Assembly: GCA_964006375.1 (NCBI GenBank)
Contig: OZ023269.1
Coordinates: 131,653,809-131,717,808, forward strand
DNA: 64,000 nt
Source of the DNA: Tillus elongatus
Lineage: Eukaryota; Arthropoda; Insecta; Coleoptera; Cleridae
Reading direction: 5' to 3'
Shown here: positions 46,298 to 58,576 of the stretch, piece by piece
Layout: every line of letters begins with the position of its first letter
How positions within the stretch are numbered: position 1 is the stretch's first letter
The notes under the pieces: generated by a model
Database searches by the model: none
Seen by the model: the letters and a program-made list of their open reading frames with translations, nothing else
Told to the model about the DNA's origin: nothing
Made by a program: the position numbers and the translations under genes

Positions 46298-46376
<79 letters not shown>
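46298..46376. repeat. (TA)n microsatellite, right half of a split array
   Basis: About 39 TA units starting exactly at the right hAT terminus. Confidence 0.97.
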
Positions 46377-46377
<1 letters not shown>

Positions 46378-46659
46378 TTGTTTGTTCTGGTCCAGCAAGA
46401 TATTTATCAGTTATAAAAAACAAAAATGTTCTAATTACTATAATATATGTTTATAAGGTTATTTTTATATGGGCGCCAAATATATACCCAGAGCTGTTCC
46501 TGAAAAATACGTACGATATGGTAGTTATTAAAGTTTTTTTAAATTAAAAATTCACTTCAATTCAAGGGTTATTAGCGATGAGGTATTATTTACAACATAA
46601 AAAAGAAAAACCTATCTGGGTTACAACAAAAAGAAGAAAAAAAAAAGAAAAACTGCAAC

Positions 46660-47490
46660 AATATTAAAAATTACACTATAAGCTTATCTTTAAAGTGTTG
46701 CCATATGGATTGCTCTGTTTTTGTTCTGAAATTATAGTCTGTAATATCGGCAGGTTGTTGTCAAATCCATGTGTGTTCCATTGAAGAATTTTTTTGGTAT
46801 TCATAATAAAATTGGAGATGAAATTTCAATTTAATAAAGGTTTAGGGAATAATCGCTTTCAGTATGTTAAATCGCCTGAAGTTTGTACATGAAGATGGTT
46901 TATCAGGATTTTTCTTAGCTTTGTACTTTTGGCTTTTAACGATCGTTCTTCAATGTCTGGGTATATCTTTGTTAAGATCGATTAATGCCACATACTCTAT
47001 GGTATAGTGTTGGATAATGCTAAGTGGATCTGGTGAACCCTTAGTATTTTCGAAAAGATTCAGTAGTTGGTCATAGTTTAAGATGAAGGTTAAGGCGTTT
47101 TGTCTTACAAAAGTTTCTAAACTCATTCTAGTGGAATCCTTGCCTTTATTCTCCTATTCTTGGGATTGGGCGTTGTTGCGATAGGCTTAAAGAAAAGGGT
47201 TTTCTCTTCGCTTGGTGTTTGTGTGGTTAAGGTGTTATCTATGTTTATTTTTTGACTTGTTTGAGGTTGTTCAACTTTCATTGGCTCTTTATTTGCTTGC
47301 TTTGTTTGTAATTGATGTAATTCAGTATTTGGTAGATGTTACTGTTCAGGTGATGGTCGAATTGCAATGACTGTGGTTTGTAACAAAGATTGCTGCAGGT
47401 GTTGTAATATTTGCATTTGACATCGATATTGTAGAGATATTTGTTGTATTTGTTTTAGATTTGAGGTCGTATCTACTGTTTAATCTAAAT
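46660..47490 (-). pseudogene. Jockey-like LINE: end of ORF1 and start of ORF2
   Basis: On the minus strand an ATG near 46810 begins MNTKKILQWNTHGFDNNLPI, then LQTIISEQKQSNPYGN. This is the start of the apurinic endonuclease of Jockey-type ORF2 (IxQWNxxGxxNNxxxLQxLI). Upstream (47480-46880) are gag-like blocks SLKAKSTKLRKILINHL and ILTKIYPDIEE, preceded by a Gln/Pro-rich stretch. The endonuclease is cut off near 46660. It belongs to a different LINE from LINE-A or LINE-B copies here, none of which retains an endonuclease. Confidence 0.7.
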
Positions 47491-47494
47491 GTGT

Positions 47495-47572
47495 ACATAT
47501 TTTCAAATAAGCGCGAACTAGGATCCCTAGAACCCATATTCGGGATCAGTTTCAATTTTTATATGGTATGTT
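47495..47572 (-). repeat. TADR right-half fragment
   Basis: TTCAAATAAGCGCGAACTAG and CCCATATTCGGGATCAGTTT match the block next to the TA centre in other TADR copies; here there is no TA array. Confidence 0.6.
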
Positions 47573-47639
47573 GACAAGTTGGACCTATTTTATAAGCATT
47601 GGATGCCAACGTTACAATTAATAAGTGAAAAATGCTAAG

Positions 47640-48960
47640 CTAGTGTACTGCGAAGCTTTTTTTAAGTGAAGTAAAAGCATTACCCTGTTACCTTCATTAC
47701 GACTCGACTTTGCACACAGCGCAGACTCAAGATGTTGAAGAATTGTAGTGGAAGTAATGGTGCATCCTGTAGACTGAAGATCAACCCAGGCTTCAGGGAC
47801 CACTGCAAAATTCTGGAGATCGTGAAGGGGCCCATGCTTGAAATGAGGGCAAACTTCGCGAGCCCGCGAATCTGCAGGGAAAACAACTTTACGGTGGAAA
47901 TACCCGACCGGGAGGCATGGCGGGATGAGACTCCGGGCACACCACAGGACGCGCTCGTCTGGTTCACGGACGAATCCGGCGGAGAGCGTGGGACGAGGGC
48001 AGGTGTTTATTCGGAAGGACCGATGGTAAGTCATAGTATTTCCCTCGGAGTCCAGGCAACGGTCTTTCAGGCCGAAATGTACGCCATCCTGCACTGTGTG
48101 CGGGAGAACAAGAGGAGGGGCTACACCAACAAACGGATCCTCATAGCCACAGACAGGCAGGCAGCCCTTAAGGCCCTAAGTGGCCCACGGGTAAATTCCT
48201 GACTGGTGAGTGACTGCCGAGACGAGGCGAGCGACCTGGCTGGGCAGAATGAGGTCACCCTCATGTAGGTGCCGGGTCACTCGGGGGTCAAAAGCAATGA
48301 AGAAGCTGACAGTCTCGCCAAGAGAGGGTCAGCAGAACCATTTATGGGACCAGAACCGTCTCTGGGCGTGACAAAGAGCACTGCCAGGGGAGCCATTAAG
48401 TCCCGGGTCAGAAACCAACACAAAGTGTACTGGGCAGACTGTCCAGGGCTCACACATGGGAAGTCAATAATTGACAAACCCAGTTCAAAGAGAGTTGTGG
48501 AGCTGCTAAATCTTAGCAGAGGACAGGAAACCTAACAGGTCTCTTGACTGGACACATGGCCGTCAAGAAACACCTGCATAAAATGGGGTGGTTCGAGGGG
48601 GACCTTGCATGGAGACTGTGGTGAGGGGGAGGAATCAGCCCAGCACATCTTGTGCGAGTATAAAGCTCTGGACCGCAGAAGACAACTGATATACGGTCAG
48701 TCTAGACCGGAGACAGAGCATTATAAAACTTTACCTTACCAATCGCTGTGCAGACTAGTTCAAGGCACAGTGGTTTTGGAGTGGGCGAGGCCGCGGACGT
48801 GCCCTGAGGGAGAGAGAAAAAATGGTGCATCCTCCTCATTCCACTGATCTTGCTATGTGTGATTTTTTTGGTCAATTTGTGTAGAAAAAATCACAACTAT
48901 GAAACCGCGACAGTAAAACTTTTTAAATTTGTCGATGGGAATATTTTAAAGGATAGCTGT
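47640..48960 (+). pseudogene. Mariner-like transposase fragment split by LINE-B
   Basis: Left part (47640-47768): LHYDSTLHTAQTQDVEEL resembles the mariner second-Asp block HHDNAPAHTA. After a frameshift VVEVMVHPPHSTDLAMCDFF spans the junction into the right part (48834 onward), matching the third-Asp block HPPYSPDLAPCDFFLF. The LINE-B insertion lies between the two catalytic blocks. The remainder to about 48960 is degraded. Confidence 0.55.
47756..48833 (+). mobile_element. LINE-B insertion with 13-bp target-site duplication
   Basis: AATGGTGCATCCT occurs at 47756-47768 and 48821-48833 around a 1052-bp body. It codes LKINPGFRDHCKILEIVKGP, RNase H VWFTDESGGERG (first Asp), FQAEMYAILHCVRENKR (Glu), ILIATDRQAALKALSGP (third Asp), PGHSGVKSNEEADSLAKR (last box), then GEGEESAQHILCEYKAL. 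Stops occur near 48200, 48266 and 48533. A deletion of about 60 bp removes part of the 3' UTR, but the terminal GCCGCGGACGTGCCCTGAGG plus A tail remain. 5'-truncated upstream of RNase H. Confidence 0.93.
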
Positions 48961-48984
48961 GTACTAAGTGAAGATTGGAACCTG

Positions 48985-49110
48985 TGACGAACCCAAGTCA
49001 CCGCAACACATTTTTAAAGACCTGACAATCGTGTGACTAACAAAATGAGCGTCATCAGAGGATGAAAAATTCTGTTGTGGTGATTTGTGTACTCCAACTG
49101 TACTGGATAG
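48985..49110 (-). ncRNA. Hammerhead-like relic, HHR-2 copy 3, between inverted arms
   Basis: Minus-strand core CTGATGA (49058-49052), extra C, degraded stem II, CACA in place of GAAA, then ACGATTGTC and AGG. Core loss makes it inactive. Imperfect inverted arms AACCCAAGTCACCGCAAC (48989-49008) and GTTGTGGTGATTTGTGTACT (49073-49092) enclose it. Confidence 0.5.
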
Positions 49111-49729
49111 TTGTGAAGTTTCTATAAATATTTTTTTCTTATGTTCTACTCATGCGTTCCCGTTATTTTCCGATAGACCCTTGTAAGTACTGATAACTCT
49201 TTGTAGATAATGCAGTATCAACTAGACGAAAAGAACGTGCCGCTAACAAACTTGACACTGGCAGGTGTTTCCAAATAATAGAACACCTTTAGTCTGGGCA
49301 ACACTAATCTATTGCTGATCTGAACTAGGCAGGTGCTTATAAAAATCAATGGAATAACATTAACTAAATTTTATCGAGTTTCAGTACAGTCATTTGAACC
49401 GCATTATATTCGAAGCTTGTCTATTAGAAATATGTATTAGGTATATTTACATCCATTTATTTGCTGGAACTCAGTTTAATATTTAATTACGTTATTATTT
49501 TATATTATAAGCCATTAGGCAGGCTTGGTTACCTAGATATGACGTTTCATTCCTTCCATTAAAGGTCATAAAATTTATAAAAGATAATGATAATGGACTT
49601 TTTAATTAGGTTCATGTTAAAAGTTATATATTATTTAGTTCTGTATTTGCACGGTACATGCTAGGGTAGTAGCTTTACATATAAAGATAATACTCAAAAT
49701 AATATACCTACTTTTGTCCTAATTTTGTT
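49111..49729. other. No recognisable gene
   Basis: Unassigned AT-rich sequence. Confidence 0.5.
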
Positions 49730-50040
49730 CCAAAATCAATCCTAGTAAGCACATTTCATCTCTCATTTCTTTCAACACTATATCATTCACCTCTCTATAG
49801 ATGTTCCTTCTATTTTTCATTCTTCTCTGTGTCCATATTTCAATAGCTTCCATTCTTTTCACCTCCTGCTTATTCAAAGTTCAGCTTTCCGCCCCATGCA
49901 TTATCACTCCATATGTACGACTTTTTGAATGTCTTCCTCACGCCCAAGTTAAAATGCTTGTTTACTAAAATAGTATTTTGTCCATCGAATGCTTGCTTTG
50001 TCTTTGCCACCGTTCTTCTTATTTATGCGACTTAGTTTTA
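49730..50040 (-). pseudogene. RTE-like LINE fragment after the RT palm
   Basis: Combining frames on the minus strand gives KEWKLLKYGHREE, with RRMKNRRNIYREVNDIVLKE and MRDEMCLL nearby. This resembles the block following YGAExWxL in RTE-like RTs (kRMxAxExWxxRRMkxR). Several frameshifts. Confidence 0.45.
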
Positions 50041-50384
50041 AGTGCTTTCACACTCCCTCAAAAGAAAACATTCACCCGTCCCAGGTATCTCAGATACTAG
50101 AGGGATTGGCTCAGATGGAACTCTTTGCAATTAAGAGCTTTAACCAGGATCTTGCTGTTGAGATGTATTCGCACGGCCTGTTTTACTCGTTTCTTGGTTC
50201 GATCTTTATTACTGGGTGGTTTATTTTTATTATTATTATATTTATATTATTATTAACATGTATCGGTAGTTTTGAAAGAAAAACAAGCAACTTAGAAATG
50301 ACTTAAGTTCCAAAGAAAATACACTAGTATATTTTGGATATTCCATATAGTTTCGAAAGACCACAAAGTATTGGCGAATGTTGA

Positions 50385-50494
50385 AAAAATTCGCTGACGA
50401 GATCGCGGCTTTTAACTTTTGAAAAAAATTCTTTAGGTGAGTGCGACTAGACCTAAAACCCATATCCGCGGTGAGTTTAAATATTTACATGTTT

Positions 50495-50580
<86 letters not shown>
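50385..50580 (-). repeat. TADR half joined to (TA)n
   Basis: GACGAGATCGCGGCTTTTAA, AAACCCATATCCGCGGTGAG, then (TA)n from 50499 to 50580. The other side of the array is repeat E, not the second TADR half. Confidence 0.7.
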
Positions 50581-51125
<545 letters not shown>

Positions 51126-51134
51126 CACCGATAA

Positions 51135-51222
51135 GCACAATCTGGAGAACCCAGTTTGTCACTTTCCAGACCTGAAAATCGTTTGGCTAACGAAGTTAGC
51201 GTCATCAGAGGGATGAATAAAC
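51135..51222 (-). ncRNA. Hammerhead-like relic, HHR-2 copy 4
   Basis: Minus-strand CTGATGA (51208-51202), extra C, perfect stem II GCTAAC-TTC-GTTAGC, then CAAA instead of GAAA, so G12 is lost. ACGATTTTC replaces ACGATTGTC. The downstream arm GGGTTCTCCAGATTGTGC reaches the TA array. Inactive as read. Confidence 0.5.
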
Positions 51223-51401
51223 AGTAGTCAGGTATGTGGTGGTGGTGGAGGTATTTATGACCTTGGAACAGAATTCCATCAGCCACAGACTTTTGCTATT
51301 TTATATACTCAAATATATACAAATACCTTAATTATCTAGAAGGTAGAATTATGTTACCTATATACAAATAGTCAGGTATAAAACGAGTAATCTTATAATT
51401 G

Positions 51402-51734
51402 AATATATTTCAACAACAGACCACGGGGGCTTATAGCCTAAATACTATCGTACCGTGGTTGTCGACAATGAGGAAAGAGGCAACTTGTTAATTCTGGACT
51501 TGAAGGTTTGGAGGTTCGGAGGAGAAGGAAAAACATGTGCCGGCAAGGAATTCCACAACTTGGAAGTCATCGGGACAAAAGAGCGGGCATAACAAGATGT
51601 TCTATATCTGGTGACATGGACAGTAAAAGGGTGCATTCGCTCTGTTCCCCTGGTAGATCTGTTGGGGGCAGCAGGTGGAGGAACTATGGAAGAAAGCTCC
51701 TTTGAGCAGTGCCCGTGCAGATATTTATGAGAGA

Positions 51735-51775
<41 letters not shown>

Positions 51776-52185
51776 GTCACCAACGGCACGTCGGTGGGCA
51801 AGGGACGGCAGCCTTTGAGTGAGGGTAGGGTCGCCGATGAGACGTATAGCTCTCTTCTGAATGGAGTCCAGGATAGCGAGTGTAGAAGCGGCAGCGGCAG
51901 CGGCACCCCAGATGTGAGAGCAGTATTCGCGGTTTGGCCTTATTTGTGAAGTATATAAGGTATGGAAATTAGCTGAAAAGTATTTGCGAGCCCGGAAGAG
52001 GAAACCTAATTTCTTAGCAGCCGCTTCTACAGTTGATGTGACATGTTGGTGCCAATTGAGATTTCGATCCACAGAAATGCCAACAAGTGAAAAGGACTCA
52101 TTACTTTGAAAATCGAGTATTCGAATGTTTAAATCTCAGTAACCTCGAATATCGACTGGTCGGTTAATCGATTGGCCGATATTCA
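51402..52185 (-). pseudogene. LINE-A copy 7, 3' half, copy-3 subfamily
   Basis: Minus strand: DRNLNWHQHVTSTVEAAAKK, LGFLFRARKYFSANFHTLYT, AASTLAILDSIQKRAIRLIG, a C-run/CT-run at 51725-51777, and SFVPMTSKLWNSLPAHVFPS, ending GGTCTGTTGTTGAAATATAT. Upstream of CAAAGTAATGAGTCC (about 52100-52180) it has the same replacement segment as copy 3 (ATATTCGAGGTTACTGAGAT region), then stops at about 52185. Confidence 0.92.
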
Positions 52186-53059
52186 TTCCGAGCTTAAATT
52201 GAAACCCACCAGCTCTGTCGAACTTGTCACAGGCAGAGCGATACAGTAATTTTTTAGATGTCAAGAAACATGTAAATTCAATTTCTCACTTTAATATCCT
52301 GATCTCTTTTAATTTTGACATTTGGACTGAGTTAAGTTTGGCTAAATCGTAATATATTAAAGTCAACAATCTAGTGGTGCTCTGTGTATTATTACTTTTG
52401 AACCAGGTTGTATAACTTTTATTCATTTTAATAGACCCAGAAAAAACAGCTAGTTATCGTCTTCATGGTAAATAATAAAGGGAAATTGGATATATGAGGC
52501 GGAGTAGCTTCCTGCCTTAATGTGAGATGAATCAGCGAAAGTTTCACAGGTGAAGAGGGTAAAGCACCCTTACAATTTGATTTTATTGATTTTTATATCA
52601 AGCAAACAGGAATTCAATTGCAGTAATTGCCTCATGGTAGAATTTGGGGTCCACTACACATCTTATAATAATGAAAGTTATATCGTCGTTTCTCCTGTCC
52701 CTACCCTAGCATACCTTATATACTCCCAAGACCGCGATATAAATGACCAGCCATAAGTTTATATTAAGATAGATGCTGCATTGCCAAATTGTATAGTTAT
52801 TCCTAGATTTATATAGAAATTAATATTGTACAATCCTAAACATGTTGCAAACGTAAATCGTTTCAAACCTAATTCGGACCTCATCATTTTTGTTTGTGAA
52901 TTTTTTTTAAACGATTTTATTCAGTTTCACGGCTGTTTGACAATTAAATCTTCTAATCAAATTTTAGCTCACATCCGATCGATTTAAAATTTTACAAACT
53001 TATTCAATTCCGGCGACAGTACACTATTACGGTATCATTGAACTTGTATGAATTCAAAA
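52186..53059. other. No recognisable gene
   Basis: Unassigned; small open frames show no known motif. Confidence 0.5.
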
Positions 53060-53400
53060 TGTCAACCGACGTAAGATGGCGGAATATTTCATTCTCAAAA
53101 GCCTCCTTGATATGGGAAATCAAATGAAAGTGTTTCCTGAGTAAAATACAGTAGGCTAGGTCATTACTTGTAATTTCAATATGGCGACCGAGGCAAGACG
53201 ATAGAATATATTTTTTTACAACCCTCTTGACATGGGTATCAAAAAAAGAGCTTAACAAGTAAAATACAGTGGGCTAGGTGGTGATTACATAAATTTAAAA
53301 AAAGGGCGATGAAAAAACGGAATGTCTCTTTCTCAACAACCTCCTTGATATGGCTATCAAATGAAAGGTTTTCACGTGTGAAGTTTAGTGTAGCTATTTT
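53060..53400. repeat. Degenerate tandem repeat, period about 120 bp
   Basis: CCTCCTTGATATGGG at 53102, CCCTCTTGACATGGG at 53222 and CCTCCTTGATATGGC at 53341 mark three diverged units. AAAATACAGTAGGCTAGGT near 53143 recurs near 53262 as AAAATACAGTGGGCTAGGT. Confidence 0.7.
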
Positions 53401-53689
53401 GACACGACTTTTTTTAGTTACACAGCTGTTTGACAATCAAATCTGCTAATTAAATTTTAGCTCAGTTTCGATTGTCCCATCAATTTGAAATTTTGGAAAC
53501 ACTTTCAATGACCAACGGTAAGTCCATCGAGTTTCGGATTGTTTGACTTATCTTAGTTGGACCTTTGGTTACATATAGTGAGGAGAAGGTTCAGGTAGAC
53601 GATGGAGGAGGGAGGTGGTCATAGGTCACCCACTTTTAATTGTGACAATACAATATTATCCGGTGACTGTAAGTGCCAAAAAGGCATTC

Positions 53690-55172
53690 GACGTCTTGAA
53701 AATTTAAAAAAGGCTGGGCGCAGAACTGCGTTATGGTATTGAATTTTCATAAAAATATTTTTAATGTCAGATATGTCTTTTTTTAATGAAAGCAGGCATC
53801 AAATCTGGCTAAATATTTTTTACACAAAATTCTGCTAAAAGCATACATAAAATTCAGAATATATACCTAATCTGTAATTAAAATTGAAAATAAAATAATT
53901 TGTATACACGAAAATCCTTTAAAACTTTATTTTCGACGAATTTCCTTTAAAAAAAATGTTTTATCAATTGGATAATTTTTCATACAAAATGCATTAAATT
54001 CATTTATTAAAAAACAAACAACAAACGTATCTTCAAAGAAAATTCATTAAATCCATTTTAAAGAAAATTCGCTATTAAAAGAACATTTTGTACAAGAAAA
54101 TTAACCAATAGAAATTGAAATAAATTAAAAAATATTCAAAATCTGATCCAAATACAGAACTAGATACTTTTTCTGTGGCTTCACAGAGAAAATTATTTTA
54201 CCTGTGGATGCTGTAAACATTGAATCTGGTTGTAGAGAAGAAAACAACCTCTTCTCGTGTCACAAATCTCTACGTCTATGTTAGCTCTGGCACGGTTTTA
54301 CCAACTAAGGGCAACAACAACTACTATGAAACTTAAATTCAAAATCTTAAAAATGCTTATCTTTCATTTTCAACAAAAAGTCGCTAAAAAATATATTGGA
54401 ATTACACAATCTGATCAGATAACGTTAAAATGGAATCAAAGACGCAATTATTTTTTTTAAAGTTAAAAGAGAAATCCAGTCAACAGTAAGATATGAACCC
54501 GTGTCCCTTCGCTCATCAGACAGGGATACTAACCATTACACCACGTATCGCTTTTGGGAAACTGCAATGAAGAAAGGTAGATAACCGATAATGGTCTTAA
54601 GTTATTTATTTGTGATATGTAAGGTCCTTAGAGACATATTTTGCAGTTATTTTAACAAATTCGAAGAGTAGCATAAATCTAGAACCTTCTAATACACATT
54701 TTATGCAATATTCTCCATTCTTAACCGCAATAGTTATACTAATTTTCATGTTTCAAATCTCCAGTTTGACACTTACAGGAGAAAAATGATAAAATTCTGA
54801 AAGAAATCTTTCTGGTACTTCTTGAACTTTTTGCGCCATGAAAAGATAAACAACGTCATATTTAATATATTTTGTTTAACACATACAATATTTTGTTCTT
54901 GCGTCTTCTCTGACTTCTAGTGGCACTAAAATTTTGCTTCATTAAGTGCCTATAACTTTTTTCCTTTTAAGATAGAGACCTAAATTTTGGTGCAGAGTTT
55001 GGTTTTTACAACATAAACCAGCTTGCCCTAGCTTTGTTATTTTTGGAGATATGATTTTTTTCCAGAAGAGAACCTTAAATTTTCCCGGAAAAACTTATCC
55101 AAGCCACTTGCAAAAGGAAGGTATGTGAAATTTGATCAAAATCGGACCATTATTTTTTGAGTTATCAGCGTG

Positions 55173-55270
<98 letters not shown>

Positions 55271-55410
55271 TGAGACTGACCCCGCATATGTGTTCTAGGG
55301 GGCCTAGTACTACGTGGTCATTTGAAGAAATTTTTTCAAAATTCAAAAGTCGAGATCTCCTAATTAGTGAATTTGTTAAAGAAAATTCACTAAAAGTAAA
55401 AAAGTGACAA
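53690..55410 (+). repeat. TADR, most complete copy
   Basis: Starts with the 38-bp motif (53708-53745), then ATGTCTTTTTTTAATGAAAG, TTTTTCTGTGGCTTCACAGA, a tRNA-like module (54475-54560), GCGCCATGAAAAGATAAACA, CCATTATTTTTTGAGTTATC, (TA)n from 55177 to 55267, and the right half ATGTGTTCTAGGGGGCCTAG and TTCAAAAGTCGAGATCTCCT. No long reading frame: a non-autonomous element of about 1.7 kb. Confidence 0.82.
54475..54560 (-). pseudogene. tRNA-like module within TADR
   Basis: Minus strand GTGGTGTAATGGTTAGTATC is a good A box and GGGTTCATATCTT a degraded B box. Orthologous in position to 6668 and 20890. Confidence 0.5.
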
Positions 55411-55530
55411 ATAACAAATTGTTTTAATAAAACAATTTTATTTTCACAAAAATCGTGCAGTAAACTGCATATAAAAACTTTTCTAATTATTTGACACTGC
55501 ATTGACATACTAAGCTCTAAAAGTCGAAGT

Positions 55531-55611
<81 letters not shown>

Positions 55612-55616
55612 TATAA

Positions 55617-55676
<60 letters not shown>

Positions 55677-55811
55677 TTATATTTATAGTTTTGTTAACTT
55701 TACTAGAATTGCGTATTTGCATCCTAATTTCATATCTGGAAAACTGTACGGGGGCATTCTTTTATGGGTGTATGTTATATAGATAGCTTTTAATTTTTAT
55801 GTTTTAACAAT

Positions 55812-55877
<66 letters not shown>
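55531..55877. repeat. Microsatellite cluster (CA)n, (TA)n and shared repeat
   Basis: (CA)n 55531-55555, (TA)n about 55556-55610 and 55623-55670 separated by CTATAAATATAAA, a unique-looking segment 55680-55812 that is the reverse of 21780-21940, then (TA)n 55814-55876. Confidence 0.9.
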
Positions 55878-55879
<2 letters not shown>

Positions 55880-56074
55880 TCAACCAACCTGCAAATGTGG
55901 TAAAGAAAACGAAAAAAGTTGTATAACATGGATTCATATTTGAGCTAGTGGGCTAATTTATTTTGCTTATAAAATCGTGGGCGTGGTAATTTACTGACGA
56001 ATGACCTAATGTATTTCTAGATATCTTAGTTAGTTGCAAATTGAATACATTCACCAATTTATAGTACAATTTGA

Positions 56075-56215
56075 GTCATGCATTACAAGCCTAGCATAAC
56101 TGATGGAGTGTGAAAGTTATGGTGATCTTAAGAGAGCTGCCCTGGGCAAAGAAACATGGTTGCGACGACAGGGTGAAATCGCCTGTAGATTGTGATGATC
56201 TTCTTATTAATCTAC
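56075..56215 (+). pseudogene. RTE-like LINE 3' terminal coding fragment
   Basis: LMECESYGDLKRAALGKETW followed by LRRQGE matches the terminal SYGEMKRLAEDRExWR block of RTE-like ORF2, also seen at about 25785-25850. Confidence 0.5.
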
Positions 56216-56783
56216 GCATGTTTTTTATTGTCCTGTTTTCTTAGAAATAACGTTTTAAGAATTTGAACGTTCTGCAGTCTTTACTAGCCTTCTATGGTGC
56301 TATTGGAGTCATGACGTCGTTTAACTGATTTTTTGCGATTAGCGTTATGATTTTACGTTATATAAATTTGGCAACGTTGGAATCTCAACCGACCCTCTTT
56401 TACGTATAGTATATTGCATCTTATCCACATATTCCATCACCATCAACATCGGTCCATTGGTCCATTTGCTCATTTCGTCTGGTTACCCCATCTCCCGTTT
56501 CCCTTATGTTGTTATGTCGATTATGCAGAAAGGTAGGGCAGAAGTGCACGTGTCTTCTCGAAGAATACGACACCCTGACATCGCTGATTGGTGGAGTGTG
56601 GTCACACAGAGCCTGATTCAAACGGATTTGACGTATACCGAAGAAAAAAAAAACAGATCAGTCATTTTTTTATGGGATTTAAACATATTTTATATACGTC
56701 TAATAGTTAATACAATGCTTCTAGTGCTATCGTCTATATTTTTTTACATCAGTAGATATGAAAGCAGTATTGGGATTTTGTTT
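56216..56783. other. No recognisable gene
   Basis: A 122-codon plus-strand open frame at 56457-56825 was inspected; it matches no family I know and its end runs into the MITE terminus, so I do not call it. Confidence 0.5.
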
Positions 56784-57705
56784 AATAAAAAAAGTCTGGA
56801 CGCAGCAAGTGCGTTATGGAAGTGAATTTTCATAAAAATGTTTTTAATATCAAATATGTCTCTTTAATGCAAACAGACGTCAATTTGGTCACCGGTATAA
56901 CCTATATAGTAGAAACAATGGACCATATTTTATCAAAATAACTTATTGTTTGAAAACGTACAAAAATTTTCCGAAAACTCGTTTCCTAGCCGACGAACCT
57001 TAGGTTAATAGCAAATTGAGTTATTGAATTTTGAAGCATTTAATGAAAAGTGGCTACCAAAACGCAGTTACTACGTCTCGATTTTTTTACAAATATGCAT
57101 CATATTTCGATGAAAAATGCAAATATGCAATAAGAAATGTTCAACAACAAAAAAATGTAGGTATCAGCAACGACTTACGTGCCACCCTGTGATTGTCAAA
57201 ATAATTGTATAAGATACAGCTCAAGACACCCTATAAGTAACGTATGCAATTTTTTCTCTCTTGCATAATAACAATTATATCGGGCTTTACGGTAGAAATG
57301 CGCCACCCTGTATATATGTAAACAGAAAGTAAACCTACATATGTATTCTAGGGTGCTAGTTTGCGCTCACTTGGAGAAATCTTTTTAGAATTCAAAAGTC
57401 GCGGTTCTCCTCATTAACGAATTTTTTCTACGAAAATTAGCTAAAAATTATAGACCGTTAAGCCGTAAACTTAACTAAAACTACTGCCAAAGCATCAGAG
57501 AAATGGTCTATTTGAAATTAATTTTCTGCAAATACTCTAGTAAAATGAAACTTAAGGGTTTGCAGAACACTCTTAACATTATCCGTATTTTTTTCAGGTT
57601 CTTTGCTTAAATGTTGCCAATTTTGACGTTTCAAATCGCGTCTTTGGCGTTTTGAGGAAAACCCAAATTTTTTCTCTTCAAATGCCTATAACTTTTTTGT
57701 CTAAA
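56784..57705 (+). repeat. MITE plus TADR variant, second copy of 22429-23410
   Basis: The 38-bp motif at 56796 begins a MITE-like segment to about 57089 whose right end carries the inverted motif (ACGCAGTTACTACGTCTCGA). The homology to 22754-23410 continues to 57705 and then stops at a (CA)n tract. Confidence 0.75.
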
Positions 57706-57713
57706 ATTTTGGC

Positions 57714-57752
57714 GCGCGCACGCACGCACGCACACACACACACGCACACCAT
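57714..57752. repeat. (CGCA)n/(CA)n microsatellite
   Basis: GCGCGCGCACGCACGCACGC then a CA run. It takes the place held by (TA)n in the 23426 copy. Confidence 0.9.
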
Positions 57753-57904
57753 TATCTGCCTCAACAAATGCCGGTGACTCTCTTAATCCTCCTCATCCTC
57801 TAAGTACCGTGACCGAAGCCCCCCACTTAATTGACGGTGACCCCACTACTTTCACTGATAACGAAGCAGGTAGACGGAACGACATATATAAGGCAATACT
57901 TGCA

Positions 57905-58576
57905 ACGAACTGCCAGATCTCTCTGAAGCCTAGGGTTAAACACACTGAGACCTCACAGACGATCTCCGGCGAGATTTGAGGATTAAGCAGATTGAGGCCC
58001 CGTAATCGAGCTACCACAACCCAACCCACCTTTGTCCACCGCTCTAGGGAGTAGGCAGATTGAGGCCTTAGAGTGTCCTTACATATTTTCTTTACCCACC
58101 TTTGTCCACCACTCTAAGGAGTAGGCAGATTGAGGCCTTAGAGTGTCCTTACATATTTCCTTTACCCACCTTTGTCCACCACTCTAAGGAGTAGGCAGAT
58201 TGAGGCCTTAGAGTGTCCTTACATAATTCCTTTACCCACATTTGTCCACCACTCTAAGGAGTAGGCAGATTGAGGCCTTTTTTTTTTTCCCTCAGGGCTC
58301 GTCCGCGGCCTTGCCGCCCCGATAGCACCGCAACCCTTGGTTGATTGTGCATACCCCTAGTCTTACTCCACCCATTCCAAAATCACTGTGCCTTGAACTA
58401 GTCTGCACAGCGATTGGTAGGGTGAAGTTTTATATTGCTCTGTCTCCGGTCTAAGATTGAGGCCTTAGAGTGTCTTTACATATTTCCTTTACCTCTTGAA
58501 AATGGCTCCAAAACAGGAGCCGAAACGTCGAGTTTTCATAAATTCTGGACGCGGTTCAACCCGAGAACCAATTATG

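Noticed and set aside
56457..56825. 122-codon open frame as a host gene
   Set aside because: No recognisable domain, no splice context, and its 3' end is a MITE terminus (KSLDAASALW comes from the 38-bp motif).
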